A program made the translations under genes and the position numbers. A DNA stretch of 64,000 nucleotides from Couchioplanes azureus (GTDB lineage Bacteria; Actinomycetota; Actinomycetes; Mycobacteriales; Micromonosporaceae), in the NCBI RefSeq assembly GCF_014648355.1, contig NZ_BMQY01000002.1, positions 124,001-188,000 of the forward strand. Direction: 5' to 3'. Under the pieces are notes generated by a model that saw nothing but the letters and a program-made list of their open reading frames with translations, was not told the origin of the DNA and ran no database searches. The stretch's first letter is position 1. Every line of letters begins with the position of its first letter. Below are positions 33,056 through 42,607 of the stretch, one piece after another.

Positions 33056-33898
33056 TCAGATGCCCGTCCATCCGGAGAAATCGCCGCCCGAGGCGGCGGA
33101 CCGGGCAGCGGACGCGGCCTGGCGCTCGGCCCGGCGCTCGGCCCGCCGTTCCGCCCGGCGCCGCCGGTCGTGAGCGCACCAATCGGCGTGCGTCTGCGCC
33201 CAGAACCGGCACCACTGCGGGTTGTCGCCGTTCATCCGCAGGCGAGCCTCGAACTCCCGCGGCCCATAGTGGAAGGACTCCCGCAACTCCCGCGCGATCT
33301 TGCTCCGGTCCGCGGACCACCACCGGTCCATCAGGCGCAACGTCCGGCCCCGCCAGCCCGCACTCGCGTAGGCGGCGCTGACCGGCACGCCGTCCGTACG
33401 CGCGGCCGATGATCCGGTGTCCACGGGTGACCCGCTGACGGGGTCGCCCGCAGCGGCGGCTGAGCTGGCGGCAACCCCGTCGGCCGGCCGGGGGGCCGGT
33501 CCGCCTTCCGCACCGTTCGGCGTCCCCGGACGGCCGTAGTCGAGGTAGGAGCCGCCGTCGAGGGGCGGGACGGGGGCGGAGAGCACGTCCGGGGGTGGCG
33601 CCGCCGTGCTGTCCGCGATCGGCTCCACGGGGGTGGCTGACTGCGCCAGCTGCCACTGGGCCCCGGCCGGGTCGCGACCGACCAGGCCTTCCAGGTCGGC
33701 CAGCCGGTACTCGATCTCGTTCACCCTGGCCAGCAGGCCGTTCGACCAGGCGATGCGCCGGTCGGCGAGGGCGCGGCCGACGGCCTCCTTGAACGCGATC
33801 TGCAGCGGTCCTCCGACGCCGGGAACGGCGGAGATGGCCATCTCCGTGATCAACGTCAGTGACGCGCGGCGGTCGGGGTCCTCGGGATACTGGTCCAT
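33056..33898 (-). CDS. uncharacterised cytoplasmic protein with basic RRAE-repeat tail
   Basis: 280 residues from an ATG at 33898 with no clear ribosome site. I do not recognise a family. Residues 10-75 are helical (LTLITEMAISAVPGVGGPLQ, then AFKEAVGRALADRR and RVNEIEYRLADLEGLVG), like the N-terminus of small actinobacterial proteins with no known role. The middle (85-185) is Pro/Ser/Gly/Asp-rich and disordered. Residues about 195-250 look folded, with many aromatics (RELRESFHYGPREFEARLRM, QWCRFWAQTHADWCAHD). The tail repeats RRAE three times. There is no membrane segment or signal. It is divergent from the DUF4360 gene, 81 bases away. The 245 bases between it and the anti-sigma gene show no feature. 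Confidence 0.7.
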   Translation of the reverse strand: MDQYPEDPDRRASLTLITEMAISAVPGVGGPLQIAFKEAVGRALADRRIAWSNGLLARVNEIEYRLADLEGLVGRDPAGAQWQLAQSATPVEPIADSTAAPPPDVLSAPVPPLDGGSYLDYGRPGTPNGAEGGPAPRPADGVAASSAAAAGDPVSGSPVDTGSSAARTDGVPVSAAYASAGWRGRTLRLMDRWWSADRSKIARELRESFHYGPREFEARLRMNGDNPQWCRFWAQTHADWCAHDRRRRAERRAERRAERQAASAARSAASGGDFSGWTGI

Positions 33899-33979
33899 GG
33901 GAGAATCGTGCCCGACGGTGTCCCGTCGATAAATCCCACGATCGAGCGGGCGCACTGTGGACCGTCGATGGAGGCCTGC

Positions 33980-34603
33980 ATGCCGGGGATGCCCGCGATC
34001 GCGGCACTGCTCCTGTCCGCCACGATGCCGACGCCGGCTCCGCCGCCGTCGGCCGTCCCGCCCGGTGACCAGGTCACCATCGAGAAGCTGACGGTGAACG
34101 GCAGCGGCTGCCGGGCGGACACGGTCGCGGTCGCGCTGTCGAGCGACAAGGCGGCGTTCACCGTGATGTACAGCGCCTACCTCGCCCAGGCCGGCAGCGG
34201 CGCCCGGAACCAGGATCAACGCCGGACCTGCAGCCTCACCGTCCGGCTCGACGTTCCCCCGACCCTGCGGTACGCCATCACCGCCGTGGACTACCGCGGG
34301 TTCGCCCACCTCGAACCGGGTGCTTCGGCCACCCTTGCGGCGCGCTACCACTTCCAGGGTTCCGGTGCGCCGGCCCACAGCGTCCACTCCTTCGCCGGTG
34401 GACTGGACGACAACTGGCAGGTCACCGACTCGGCCGGCAGCGGCATCGTGTTCAGCTCGTGCGGTCAGGGCCGCAAGGTCGACATCGACACCGAGCTCCG
34501 CGCGAGCGCCCACCGGGCCGACGCACCCATCAGCCACATCACCATGGATTCCACCGACAGCGAGGTTGCCAGCACCTATCACCTCGCCTACCGCAGCTGC
34601 TGA
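33980..34603 (+). CDS. secreted DUF4360 protein
   Basis: 207 residues from the ATG at 33980, which has GGAGG five bases upstream. A short signal (MPGMPAIAALLLSATMPTPA) is followed by the DUF4360 pattern: VTIEKLTVNGSGCRADTVAV, the conserved FTVMYSAYLAQAG, CSLTVRLDVPPTLRYAITAV and DYRGFAHLEPGASATLAARY. Three well spaced Cys in the mature region (SGC, RTCSL, FSSCGQG) plus the last residue Cys can form two disulfides. The family occurs in secreted proteins of actinobacteria and fungi, function unknown. Its last 16 bases overlap the convergent kinase gene. Confidence 0.82.
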   Translation: MPGMPAIAALLLSATMPTPAPPPSAVPPGDQVTIEKLTVNGSGCRADTVAVALSSDKAAFTVMYSAYLAQAGSGARNQDQRRTCSLTVRLDVPPTLRYAITAVDYRGFAHLEPGASATLAARYHFQGSGAPAHSVHSFAGGLDDNWQVTDSAGSGIVFSSCGQGRKVDIDTELRASAHRADAPISHITMDSTDSEVASTYHLAYRSC

Positions 34604-36102
34604 CCCCGCGGGCCGGTCCGTCGGTCGCGCAGCAGCGAGTCGTACACCGCGGCGAACCGCGCGCGCCGGTCCGCGTAGTGCTCCACATGCGCGGGCCGGG
34701 GCTCGTACGTCGCCCCGGTGGCCCGGGGCGCGCGCGGGACGCCGGGTGCCAGCACGTCGAGCGCCAGCAGCGCCGTACCGCGCTGGGTGGCGCGCTGCCG
34801 GGTCACATGCGTCACGGGCCGCCCGAGGACGTCCGCCAGGACCTGGAGCCACTCGGGCCGGTCGTTGCTGACCCGCCCCGCCGCCGCGACCTCCACGACC
34901 CGCGGGGCGGCCGGATACAGCTCGTCGGCGACCCGCGCGTAGGTGATGGCCACGCCCTCGACGATCCCCCGGAACAGGGCGTCGGCGTCCGTGGCCGCCG
35001 ACACTCCGCCGAGCACGGCGCGTGCCCCGCCGACCCAGCCGGGCGCGCGTTCACCGGTGAGGTACGGCAGCACGAGCGGCGTGGCGTCGCTCGGCGGCGC
35101 AGTGAGGACGGCCGCGAGCGCCGGGCCGAGGCGCAACGTGCTCTGCGCCCAGCTCACGGCGCGACCGACGTCGTTGATGGCCCCGCCGAGCAGCGTGCGT
35201 CCCGCGTCGACGCGGTAGTTCCACAACCCGGGCGGCAGGGGATCGGCGGGGCCGTCGAGCAGGACCCGCAGCGCGCCGCTGGTGGCTGTCGCCGCGGTGA
35301 GCACCGTGGCGTCGGTGGCCCCGGACCCGATGTTGCTGGCGAAGCCGTCGGTGACGGCGGGGAACCACACGGCTCGGGCGAGGGCGGGCCAGCGCGCCGG
35401 GGCCGCCGGGGGTGCCGGCTCGGTCAGGTCCCGCGGCGGGGAGAGCTGCTCGGGGCCCACGCCCGCGGCGGCGAGCAGCTCGGCGTCGAGCGCGCCGGTG
35501 CGCCGGTCGAGCAGGCCGGTCCAGGCCACCGTGGACGTCCCGGCGAGGGGCTGCCCGGCGAGCCGGGCCAGGACGTACTCGCCGAGGGACCACCAGTGCG
35601 CGGCCCGGGCGGCCAGGCGTGGTTCCGCGGCCGCGAGCCAGCGCAGGCGCGGGGCGTGGTAGCTGGTGTGCAGGCGGGTGCCGGTGCGCTGCTGCACCGC
35701 GTGCTCGTCCAGCTCCTCCCGCAGCGCGGTGACGGCACCGGCGCTGCGCGAGTCGGCGTAGGTCAGGCAGGGGGTGAGCGCCCGCCCGGCCGCGTCCACC
35801 GCGATCAGCGAGGCGGCGAAGGTGTCCATCGCGACGCCGGCGACGCGGGTCCCCAGCCGCCGGCCGCCGGTCACCGCGTCGAGGACCTGCGCGACCTCCG
35901 CGGTCACCTGGTCCGGATCGATGACCGAGGTGCCGTCGGGCGCGACCGTGAAGGCGTGCGGCACCTTGTGCTGCAGGCCGTGGACCCGCCGGCCCGACGC
36001 GTCGTGCACGCCGCCCCGGGTGGCGGTGGACCCGATGTCCAGCGCGAGGACCAGCGGGTCCAGCGCGGCGTCGAGGGTGACGTCGTCGTCGGTCCGGCTC
36101 AT
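34588..36102 (-). CDS. FGGY-family carbohydrate kinase (gluconokinase/xylulokinase-like)
   Basis: 504 residues. N-terminal domain: LVLALDIGSTATRGGVHD (phosphate 1), then DTFAASLIAVDAAG and TYADSRSAGAVTAL. The C-terminal domain has FASNIGSGATDATVLTAATA, the ribosomal-type LGGAINDVGRAVSWAQ, LPYLTGERAPGW (conserved GERxP) and the adenosine motif VVEVAAAGRVSNDRPEWLQV. The closest subfamily seems to be gluconokinase-like FGGY enzymes, but sugar specificity cannot be read from the sequence. It stands alone: no isomerase, transporter or regulator is adjacent. pntB ends 74 bases upstream on the same strand. Confidence 0.88.
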   Translation of the reverse strand: MSRTDDDVTLDAALDPLVLALDIGSTATRGGVHDASGRRVHGLQHKVPHAFTVAPDGTSVIDPDQVTAEVAQVLDAVTGGRRLGTRVAGVAMDTFAASLIAVDAAGRALTPCLTYADSRSAGAVTALREELDEHAVQQRTGTRLHTSYHAPRLRWLAAAEPRLAARAAHWWSLGEYVLARLAGQPLAGTSTVAWTGLLDRRTGALDAELLAAAGVGPEQLSPPRDLTEPAPPAAPARWPALARAVWFPAVTDGFASNIGSGATDATVLTAATATSGALRVLLDGPADPLPPGLWNYRVDAGRTLLGGAINDVGRAVSWAQSTLRLGPALAAVLTAPPSDATPLVLPYLTGERAPGWVGGARAVLGGVSAATDADALFRGIVEGVAITYARVADELYPAAPRVVEVAAAGRVSNDRPEWLQVLADVLGRPVTHVTRQRATQRGTALLALDVLAPGVPRAPRATGATYEPRPAHVEHYADRRARFAAVYDSLLRDRRTGPRGQQLR

Positions 36103-36176
36103 CGCAGTCCTCGTCGTCGGCGGCGCGGGTCTCCGGCGAGACCTAGCCGACCTTAACCCCGAACGGCCGCCACGGC

Positions 36177-37625
36177 TCAGTGGCGTGCCGCCACGGGTGC
36201 GGCGGCCGTCACCGCGCGGAGGATGTCGTCCACGCGCTCCTTCGCGTCGCCGAAGAGCATGGCGCAGTTGTCCCGGAAGAACAGCGGGTTCTGCACGCCG
36301 GCGTACCCGGAGGCCATCGACCGCTTGAAGACGACGACCTCGTCGGCCTCCCAGACGGTGAGCACCGGCATGCCGGCGATCGGGCTGCCCGGGTCCTCGG
36401 TGGCCGCCGGGTTGACCGTGTCGTTGGCGCCGATCACCAGCACCACCGAGGTACCCGCGAAGTCGTCGTTGATCTCGTCCATCTCGCACACGATGTCGTA
36501 CGGCACCCGCGCCTCGGCGAGCAGCACGTTCATGTGACCGGGCAGGCGGCCCGCCACCGGGTGGATGCCGAAGCGCACGTTCACGCCGCGCTCGCGCAGG
36601 ACCCGGGTGAGCTCGGCGATGCCGTGCTGCGCCTGGGCGACGGCCATGCCGTACCCGGGGGTGATGATCACCGATTCGGCGCTGGTGAGCAGCTCGGCGA
36701 CGCCCTCGGCGCTGGTCTCGCGGTGCTCGCCGTAGTCCTTGTCGCCGGCGGGGCCGGCCTCGATGCCGAAGCCGCCGGCGATCACGGACAGGAAGGACCG
36801 GTTCATCGCCTTGCACATCACGTACGACAGGTAGGCGCCGGACGAACCGACAAGGGCGCCGGTGACGATGAGCAGGTCGTTCTCGAGCAGGAACCCGGCG
36901 GCCGCGGCGGCCCAGCCGGAGTAGCTGTTGAGCATCGACACCACCACCGGCATGTCGCCGCCGCCGATCGAGGCGACCAGGTGCCAGCCGAGCAGCAGGG
37001 CCACCACGGTGGCCACGACCAGCATCCAGAGCTGCGACGACACCACGAACCCGGCGGTGAGCGCGGCGAACGCCACCAGCGCGCCGACGTTGAGCAGGTT
37101 CTTGCCGGGCAGCGTCAGCGGGCTCGACTTGATCCGGGCGGAGAGCTTGAGGAACGCCACGATCGAGCCGGTGAAGGTGACGGCGCCGATGAAGACACCG
37201 ATGACCACCTCGGCGCTGTGGATGCCGAGCATGCCGAGAGCGTCCAGCGACCGAGCCTCGGCGCCGTCCGGGTGCGCCTCGACGTGCAGGTAGCCGTTCC
37301 AGCCCACGAGCACCGCGGCGAGGCCGACGAAGCTGTGCAGCACGGCGATCAGCTCCGGCATGCCCGTCATCTCGACTTTGCCGGCCCGGTACACGCCGAT
37401 CGCGGCACCGATCAGGACGGCCACGACCAGCAGGATCAGGCCGGTGCTGCTGATCTGGCGGGCGACCGCGAGGGCGATGGTGGCGGCCAGCGCGACGGCC
37501 ATCCCGGCGATGCCGAAGGTGTTGCCGGCCTTGGCGGTCTCGTGCTTCGACAGACCGGCCAGCGCGAGGATGAAGAGCAGGGCGGCGACGATGTACGCCG
37601 CCTGCGCCGCGGTTTCGACGGTCAT
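36177..37625 (-). CDS. pntB: NAD(P) transhydrogenase subunit beta
   Basis: 482 residues, the usual PntB length. Residues 1-265 hold about eight or nine membrane helices (domain II); residues about 300-482 form the NADP-binding domain III with [20 protein letters not shown], then [40 protein letters not shown] and [17 protein letters not shown]. Together with PntA it couples proton entry to hydride transfer from NADH to NADP+, supplying NADPH. It starts four bases after pntA. Confidence 0.97.
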   Translation of the reverse strand: MTVETAAQAAYIVAALLFILALAGLSKHETAKAGNTFGIAGMAVALAATIALAVARQISSTGLILLVVAVLIGAAIGVYRAGKVEMTGMPELIAVLHSFVGLAAVLVGWNGYLHVEAHPDGAEARSLDALGMLGIHSAEVVIGVFIGAVTFTGSIVAFLKLSARIKSSPLTLPGKNLLNVGALVAFAALTAGFVVSSQLWMLVVATVVALLLGWHLVASIGGGDMPVVVSMLNSYSGWAAAAAGFLLENDLLIVTGALVGSSGAYLSYVMCKAMNRSFLSVIAGGFGIEAGPAGDKDYGEHRETSAEGVAELLTSAESVIITPGYGMAVAQAQHGIAELTRVLRERGVNVRFGIHPVAGRLPGHMNVLLAEARVPYDIVCEMDEINDDFAGTSVVLVIGANDTVNPAATEDPGSPIAGMPVLTVWEADEVVVFKRSMASGYAGVQNPLFFRDNCAMLFGDAKERVDDILRAVTAAAPVAARH

Positions 37626-37629
37626 CAGA

Positions 37630-39153
37630 TCAGCTCCTGGAGAACATGGCGAGCATGCGGCGCGTCACCGCGAAGCCCCCGACGACGTTGATGCTGGCCA
37701 GCAGGATTGCGACGAACGCCAGTCCGGTCACCAGGTCGTCGCCGTGCCCGAGTTGCAGCAGGGCGCCGACGACGATGATCCCGGAGATCGCGTTGGTCAC
37801 CGACATCAGCGGCGTGTGCAGGGCGTGGTGCACGTGCCCGATGACGTAGTAGCCGATGACGATCGCCAGGGCGAAGACGGTGAGGTGACCGCGCAGGGCC
37901 CCCGGCGCCAGCGCGGTGAGCAGGAAGAGCGCGGCCGCGGCGGCGCCCACCATCGCCAGCTGACGTCCCGGCCGCCGCGGCGCGGGGGCGGGTGCCACGG
38001 GTGCGGCGACGGCCGGCGCCGCGGCGGGCGCGGCGGAGACCGCGACCGGGGGCGGCGGCCAGGTCAGCTCGCCGTCGCGCACCACGGTCATCGAGCGCTG
38101 GACGACGTCGTCGAAGTCGAGGACGAGCTGACCGTCCTTCTCGGGCGTCATCAGCTTCATGAGGTTCACCAGGTTGGTGCCGTACAGCTGGGAGGCCTGC
38201 GCGGGGAGCCGGCCGGGCAGGTCGGTGTAGCCGATGATGGTCACGCCGTTCGCGGTGACCACCACCTCGCCCGCGACGGTGCCCTCGACGTTGCCCCCGT
38301 TGGCCGCGGCCATGTCGACGATCACGCTGCCCGGCTTCATGGTCGCCACCATCGCCGCGGTGATCAGGCGCGGCGCCGGCCTCCCGGGGATCAGTGCGGT
38401 GGTGATGATGATGTCGACCTCGCCGGCCTGCGTGGCGTAGAGCCGGGCGGCGCGCTCGTTGTAGTCGTCGGACATCTCCTTGGCGTAGCCGGTCGAGGAG
38501 ACCTCGACGTCCGCGGCCTCGATCGACAGGTACTCCCCGCCGAGGGACCTGACCTGGTCGGCCACCTCGGGCCGCGGGTCGGTCGCGCGGACGATCGCGC
38601 CCAGGCTGCCCGCGGCGCCGATGGCCGCGAGTCCGGCGACGCCCGCGCCCGCGACCAGCACCTTGGCCGGTGGCACCTTGCCGGCCGCGGTCACCTGCCC
38701 GGTGAAGAACCGGCCGAAGGCGTGCGCGGCCTCGACGACCGCGCGGTAGCCGGCGATGTTGGCCATCGACGACAGCACGTCGAGGGACTGGGCCCGGGAG
38801 ATCCGCGGCACCGCGTCCATCGACAGCGCCGTGATCGGGCGGCGGGCGAGGTCCGCGACCAGGTCCGGGTCCAGGCGCGGGTTCAGCATCCCGATCAGCG
38901 TGGTCCCGGCGCCGAGCCGGTCGAGCTTCTCCGCGGGCGGCGGGTTGATGGTGAAGAGGACGTCCGCCGCCAGGGGGTCGCCGATGGTCGCCCCGGCGCC
39001 GGCGTACGCCTCGTCGGAGAACGAGGAGCCGGCCCCGGCGCCCGCTTCCACCACCACGTCGTAGCCGAGCTTGACCAGCTGTGTCACGGTGGCGGGTGTC
39101 GCCGCGACGCGCCGCTCACCCGGATGCGGGTCCCGCGGTACACCGATGATCAT
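37630..39153 (-). CDS. pntA: Re/Si-specific NAD(P) transhydrogenase subunit alpha
   Basis: 507 residues, fused alpha1-alpha2 form. The ATG has GGGGAG six bases upstream. Domain I (1-375): [20 protein letters not shown], the NAD site [34 protein letters not shown] and [16 protein letters not shown]. An Ala/Pro linker (380-410) precedes four helices (about 412-505) of domain II with the conserved [17 protein letters not shown]. It is the first gene of pntAB. The upstream spacer has a CCTACT-CGCC-AGTAGG palindrome that is a candidate operator. Confidence 0.97.
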   Translation of the reverse strand: MIIGVPRDPHPGERRVAATPATVTQLVKLGYDVVVEAGAGAGSSFSDEAYAGAGATIGDPLAADVLFTINPPPAEKLDRLGAGTTLIGMLNPRLDPDLVADLARRPITALSMDAVPRISRAQSLDVLSSMANIAGYRAVVEAAHAFGRFFTGQVTAAGKVPPAKVLVAGAGVAGLAAIGAAGSLGAIVRATDPRPEVADQVRSLGGEYLSIEAADVEVSSTGYAKEMSDDYNERAARLYATQAGEVDIIITTALIPGRPAPRLITAAMVATMKPGSVIVDMAAANGGNVEGTVAGEVVVTANGVTIIGYTDLPGRLPAQASQLYGTNLVNLMKLMTPEKDGQLVLDFDDVVQRSMTVVRDGELTWPPPPVAVSAAPAAAPAVAAPVAPAPAPRRPGRQLAMVGAAAAALFLLTALAPGALRGHLTVFALAIVIGYYVIGHVHHALHTPLMSVTNAISGIIVVGALLQLGHGDDLVTGLAFVAILLASINVVGGFAVTRRMLAMFSRS

Positions 39154-39513
39154 CCTTGACTCCCCTATTGAACTTGACCATGGAAACGTGGGATCCGACC
39201 GGCCGGTTCAACGCCTCAGCGATTTCCTACTCGCCAGTAGGGATGTTGGTCAATCCCGGTCCCACCTCCCGGGCCCGGCGGTCACTGTGCCGTGGGCCGA
39301 TCGGATGAGCGGCCAGAGACGCTCGAGAGCTGCCCGGCCACCTTCCGGCAGGCGGGCTACCTGCGTCGCCGCCCGGCCGGAGGAAGCCGGTCCGCTTCCG
39401 TAGGGCCCACGCCGGGGACGCCGTACCGGCCGGACAAGTTCGCGCCGGTTCGGCGGATCTTCGGCGCGAAAGTATGGAATCGTTCGGATACCGCCACCTT
39501 TACGGAGGATCTC
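39154..39513. other. 360-base divergent spacer between pntAB and the chemoreceptor-2 operon
   Basis: No convincing gene. It holds the pntA ribosome site, the CCTACT/AGTAGG palindrome (39226-39241), and at its right end GGAGG for the chemoreceptor start. I looked for a CTCA-N15-17-GCCGA flagellar promoter as found upstream of chemoreceptor 1 and did not find one. The longer open frames here are not supported by composition. Confidence 0.6.
39226..39241. promoter_or_regulatory. 16-bp palindrome CCTACT-CGCC-AGTAGG, candidate operator of pntAB
   Basis: Perfect 6-bp arms separated by CGCC, 73-88 bases upstream of the pntA ATG, in an AT-richer patch. The shape resembles TetR-family sites; the regulator is not in the window. 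Confidence 0.45.
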
Positions 39514-41157
39514 GTGCGGATTCCATTGCGTGAGCTCGGCACGCGGGCCCGGGGCCTGCGGGTCGTGGCCGCCCGGGCCACGGGTGGCCGGGCCATGGGG
39601 GTACGGGCCAAGCTGCTCCTGGTCGCGGCAGTGGCCGGCCTCGCCACGGTGGGCGTCGGGGTGGGCGGCATGGTGCAACTGGACTCCGTGGCCGACACCG
39701 CGACCCGGATCGCCGACCACCGGGTGCAGCAGGCGCTGCGCCTGGAGGCGGCCCGGACGTCGTTGCTGGAGTCGGACACCACCCTGCTGGAGCACGTCGC
39801 GCTGACCGACGACGTCTCCCGCCGGCGTGCGGAGGACGACATCAAGGCCGCCGACGCCGCGTACGACCAGGCGTGGGCCGCGTTCACGAAGGCCGGCGGC
39901 GACCGGTACGGCACGATCCGAGCCACCGAGAGCGCGCTCGCCACGTACCGGCAGTTCCGCGACACGACGATGCTGCCGGCCAGCCGGAAGGGCGACCTCG
40001 GCGCCTTCCAGAACGCCCGGTTCACCCAGATCGCGGTGCTGCGCGTCGCCAAGGGCAACCTCGACGAGCTGGCGACGGCCGAGACCGACGCGGTGACGGC
40101 CGGCGGCCGCAGCATCCGCGACGCCCGGACCGACGCCACCCGGCTGATGCTGGCGGCCACGGCGCTCGGGGTGCTGCTCGCGGCCGCGTGGGCGTTGCTC
40201 ACCGCCTCGTCGATCCTGCGGCCGGTGCGCCGGGTGGAGACCGCCCTGGAGGCCATGGCCGGCGGCGACCTCACCGCGACCGTCGAGGTCGACAGCCAGG
40301 ACGAGATCGGCCGCATGGCCGGCTGGTACGAGCGCGCCCGGCAGGGCATGCGCGACACCGTGACCGCTTTGACGACGGCGGCGAACGCGGTCAGCGAGGC
40401 GTCCGAGCAGGTGTCCGCCTCCAGCGCCAGCATCGCCAGCTCCACGGCCAGCGCGGCGGAGCAGGCGGTGAGCGCGACCTCCACCGCGCAGCTCGTCTCC
40501 CAGAACGTGCTCACCCTCGCCGCGGGCGGCGAGGAGATGGAGGCGTCGATCGGGACCATCTCGCACAGCGCCAACGAGGCGGTCCGGGTGGCGTCGGACG
40601 CGGTCGCCGTCGTCGCGGAGACCACGACGTCCGTCGCGAAGCTGGGCCACTCCTCGGCCGAGATCGGCGACGTCGTCAAGGTGATCACCGCCATCGCCGA
40701 GCAGACCAACCTGCTGGCGCTGAACGCCACCATCGAGGCCGCCCGGGCCGGCGAGGCGGGCAAGGGCTTCTCCGTGGTGGCCGGCGAGGTGAAGGAGCTC
40801 GCCCAGGAGACCGCGCGGGCCACCGAGGACATCGCCCGGCGCGTCGACGCCATCCAGTCGGACAGTTCGGGCGCGGTGACCGCGATCAACCGGATCAGCG
40901 GGATCATCGAACAGATGAACGACTTCCAGTTGTCCATCGCCTCGTCCGTCGAGGAGCAGACCGCGACGACCAACGAGATGAACCGCAACGTCGGCGAGGC
41001 GGCCACCGGCACGCGCGAGATCGCGGGCACCATCCAGGTCCTCGCCGACGCGGTCGGCAGCGCGGCGGACGACGGCGCGCGGGCCCGGGTCGCCGCCGAG
41101 AACCTCGCCGGTACGGCCGACGAGCTGCGCCAGGCCGTACGCCGGTTCCGGGCGTGA
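39514..41157 (+). CDS. methyl-accepting chemotaxis protein (chemoreceptor 2)
   Basis: 547 residues from the GTG at 39514, with GGAGG five bases upstream. A basic stretch of about 34 residues precedes helix 1 (about 35-56); the sensor of about 150 residues has a four-helix-bundle MCP pattern ([37 protein letters not shown]), and helix 2 is at about 210-233. HAMP follows ([20 protein letters not shown]), then the signalling hairpin with tip [19 protein letters not shown] near 395. It is the first gene of an operon with a lipoprotein solute-binding protein 11 bases downstream, suggesting that this protein delivers its ligand. Confidence 0.95.
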   Translation: MRIPLRELGTRARGLRVVAARATGGRAMGVRAKLLLVAAVAGLATVGVGVGGMVQLDSVADTATRIADHRVQQALRLEAARTSLLESDTTLLEHVALTDDVSRRRAEDDIKAADAAYDQAWAAFTKAGGDRYGTIRATESALATYRQFRDTTMLPASRKGDLGAFQNARFTQIAVLRVAKGNLDELATAETDAVTAGGRSIRDARTDATRLMLAATALGVLLAAAWALLTASSILRPVRRVETALEAMAGGDLTATVEVDSQDEIGRMAGWYERARQGMRDTVTALTTAANAVSEASEQVSASSASIASSTASAAEQAVSATSTAQLVSQNVLTLAAGGEEMEASIGTISHSANEAVRVASDAVAVVAETTTSVAKLGHSSAEIGDVVKVITAIAEQTNLLALNATIEAARAGEAGKGFSVVAGEVKELAQETARATEDIARRVDAIQSDSSGAVTAINRISGIIEQMNDFQLSIASSVEEQTATTNEMNRNVGEAATGTREIAGTIQVLADAVGSAADDGARARVAAENLAGTADELRQAVRRFRA

Positions 41158-41168
41158 GGAGGGACGTC

Positions 41169-42515
41169 ATGGTGGGCTACGGAGGCCGGCGCCGCCGGCG
41201 GGCACTGGCGGGCGTGCTGGCGACGGCTCTGCTCGCCGCGGGGTGCGGCGGTGGCGCCGCCGAGGAGGAGAGCTTCGCCGAATCGGCGCAGTGCCAGCCC
41301 TACCGGGACTACCAGGGCAACAGCGGCACGACCGTCTCGGTCTTCTCGTCGATCCGCGACGTCGAGGGCGTCCACCTGGAGCAGGCCTGGCGCCTGTTCT
41401 CCGACTGCACGGGCATCAAGGTCGCGTACGCGGCGAGCGGAGACTTCGAGAAGGAGTTCCAGGCCCGCGTGGCCGGCGGCGACGCCCCGGACATCGCGTT
41501 CCTCCCGCAGCCCGGCATGATCCCCAAGCTGGCGGCGGACGGCGCGGCCAAGCCCGCGTCGGCCGCCACCAAACAGCTCGCGTCGCAGAACTGGTCCGCG
41601 GACTGGCTGGCCTACGGCACCGTCAAGGACACCTTCTACGCCGCACCGCTCGGGGCGAACGTCAAGTCCTTCGTCTGGTACTCCCCCACCACCTTCGAGA
41701 AGAAGGGGTACGCCGTACCGGACACCTGGGATGATCTGATCGCGCTCAGCAAGAAGATCGCAGCCGACGGCGTGAAACCGTGGTGCGCCGGCATCGAGTC
41801 GGGCGGCGCCACCGGCTGGACCGCCACCGACTGGCTCGAGGACGTGATGCTGCGTACCCAGGGTCCCGAGGTCTACGACAAGTGGGTCTCCCACGACCTG
41901 CCGTTCAACGATCCCGCGGTCGTCGACGCGCTGGACAAGGCCGGCTCGATCCTGAAGAACCCGCGGTTCGTCAACGGCGGCTTCGGCGGCGTGACCAGTG
42001 TGGCCAGTACGCCGTTCCAGACGGCGGGGCTGCCGGTCCTGCAGGGCCGCTGCGCCCTGCACCGGCAGGCGTCGTTCTACGCCACCCAGTGGCCGTCCGG
42101 CACGAAGGTGGCCGAGGACGGCGACGTCTACGCGTTCTACTTCCCGGCCGTCGACCCGGCCAAGGGCAAGCCGGTGCTCGTCGGCGGCGAGTTCGCCGTC
42201 GCCTTCGCGGACCGCCCCGAGGTGCAGGCGTTCCAGACCTTCCTGGCCAGCGCCGAGTTCGCCACCGCCCGCGTGCGGCTCGGCTCCTGGGTGTCCGCCA
42301 ACCGTGGCGTGGACCTCGGCGCCTACGCGGGCGCGATCGACCGGCTGTCGGCCGAGATCCTGCAGGACCCGAAGGCGGTGGCCCGCTTCGACGCCTCCGA
42401 CCTGATGCCCGGCGCCGTCGGCGCGGGTTCCTTCTGGACCGGCATGACCGACTGGATCAAGGGCAAGGACACGCGCGACACGCTCGACGCCATCGAGGCG
42501 TCCTGGAAGGACTAA
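41169..42515 (+). CDS. family-1 solute-binding lipoprotein (carbohydrate type), in operon with a chemoreceptor
   Basis: 448 residues; the ATG has GAGGAGGG six bases upstream. Lipobox LLAAGC with lipidated Cys26. The mature protein has the SBP_bac_1/AglE-like pattern: YRDYQGNSGTTVSVFSSIRD, then GIKVAYAASGDFEKEFQARV, GGDAPDIAFLPQPGMI, YGTVKDTFYAAPLGANVKSF, VPDTWDDLIALSKKI and GATGWTATDWLEDVMLR. No permease or ATPase gene follows; the next gene is a regulatory STAS/HATPase protein. Placed directly behind a chemoreceptor, it is the second such pair in the window and is best read as a sugar-sensing partner, although transport with permeases encoded elsewhere is not excluded. Confidence 0.92.
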   Translation: MVGYGGRRRRRALAGVLATALLAAGCGGGAAEEESFAESAQCQPYRDYQGNSGTTVSVFSSIRDVEGVHLEQAWRLFSDCTGIKVAYAASGDFEKEFQARVAGGDAPDIAFLPQPGMIPKLAADGAAKPASAATKQLASQNWSADWLAYGTVKDTFYAAPLGANVKSFVWYSPTTFEKKGYAVPDTWDDLIALSKKIAADGVKPWCAGIESGGATGWTATDWLEDVMLRTQGPEVYDKWVSHDLPFNDPAVVDALDKAGSILKNPRFVNGGFGGVTSVASTPFQTAGLPVLQGRCALHRQASFYATQWPSGTKVAEDGDVYAFYFPAVDPAKGKPVLVGGEFAVAFADRPEVQAFQTFLASAEFATARVRLGSWVSANRGVDLGAYAGAIDRLSAEILQDPKAVARFDASDLMPGAVGAGSFWTGMTDWIKGKDTRDTLDAIEASWKD

Positions 42516-42607
42516 GTGTGAACAGCTTGTGACCATGCATGCGCATTTGGGACGCTGGGCGGGACACCGCCGCCAGCGAGGCGGCGGTCCGACGAAGCGG
42601 GTCCACC

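Noticed and set aside
39154-39513. A FliA-type promoter upstream of chemoreceptor 2
   Set aside because: CTCA at 39215 is followed at 14 bases by GCCAGT, the wrong spacing and hexamer, and is 300 bases from the start.
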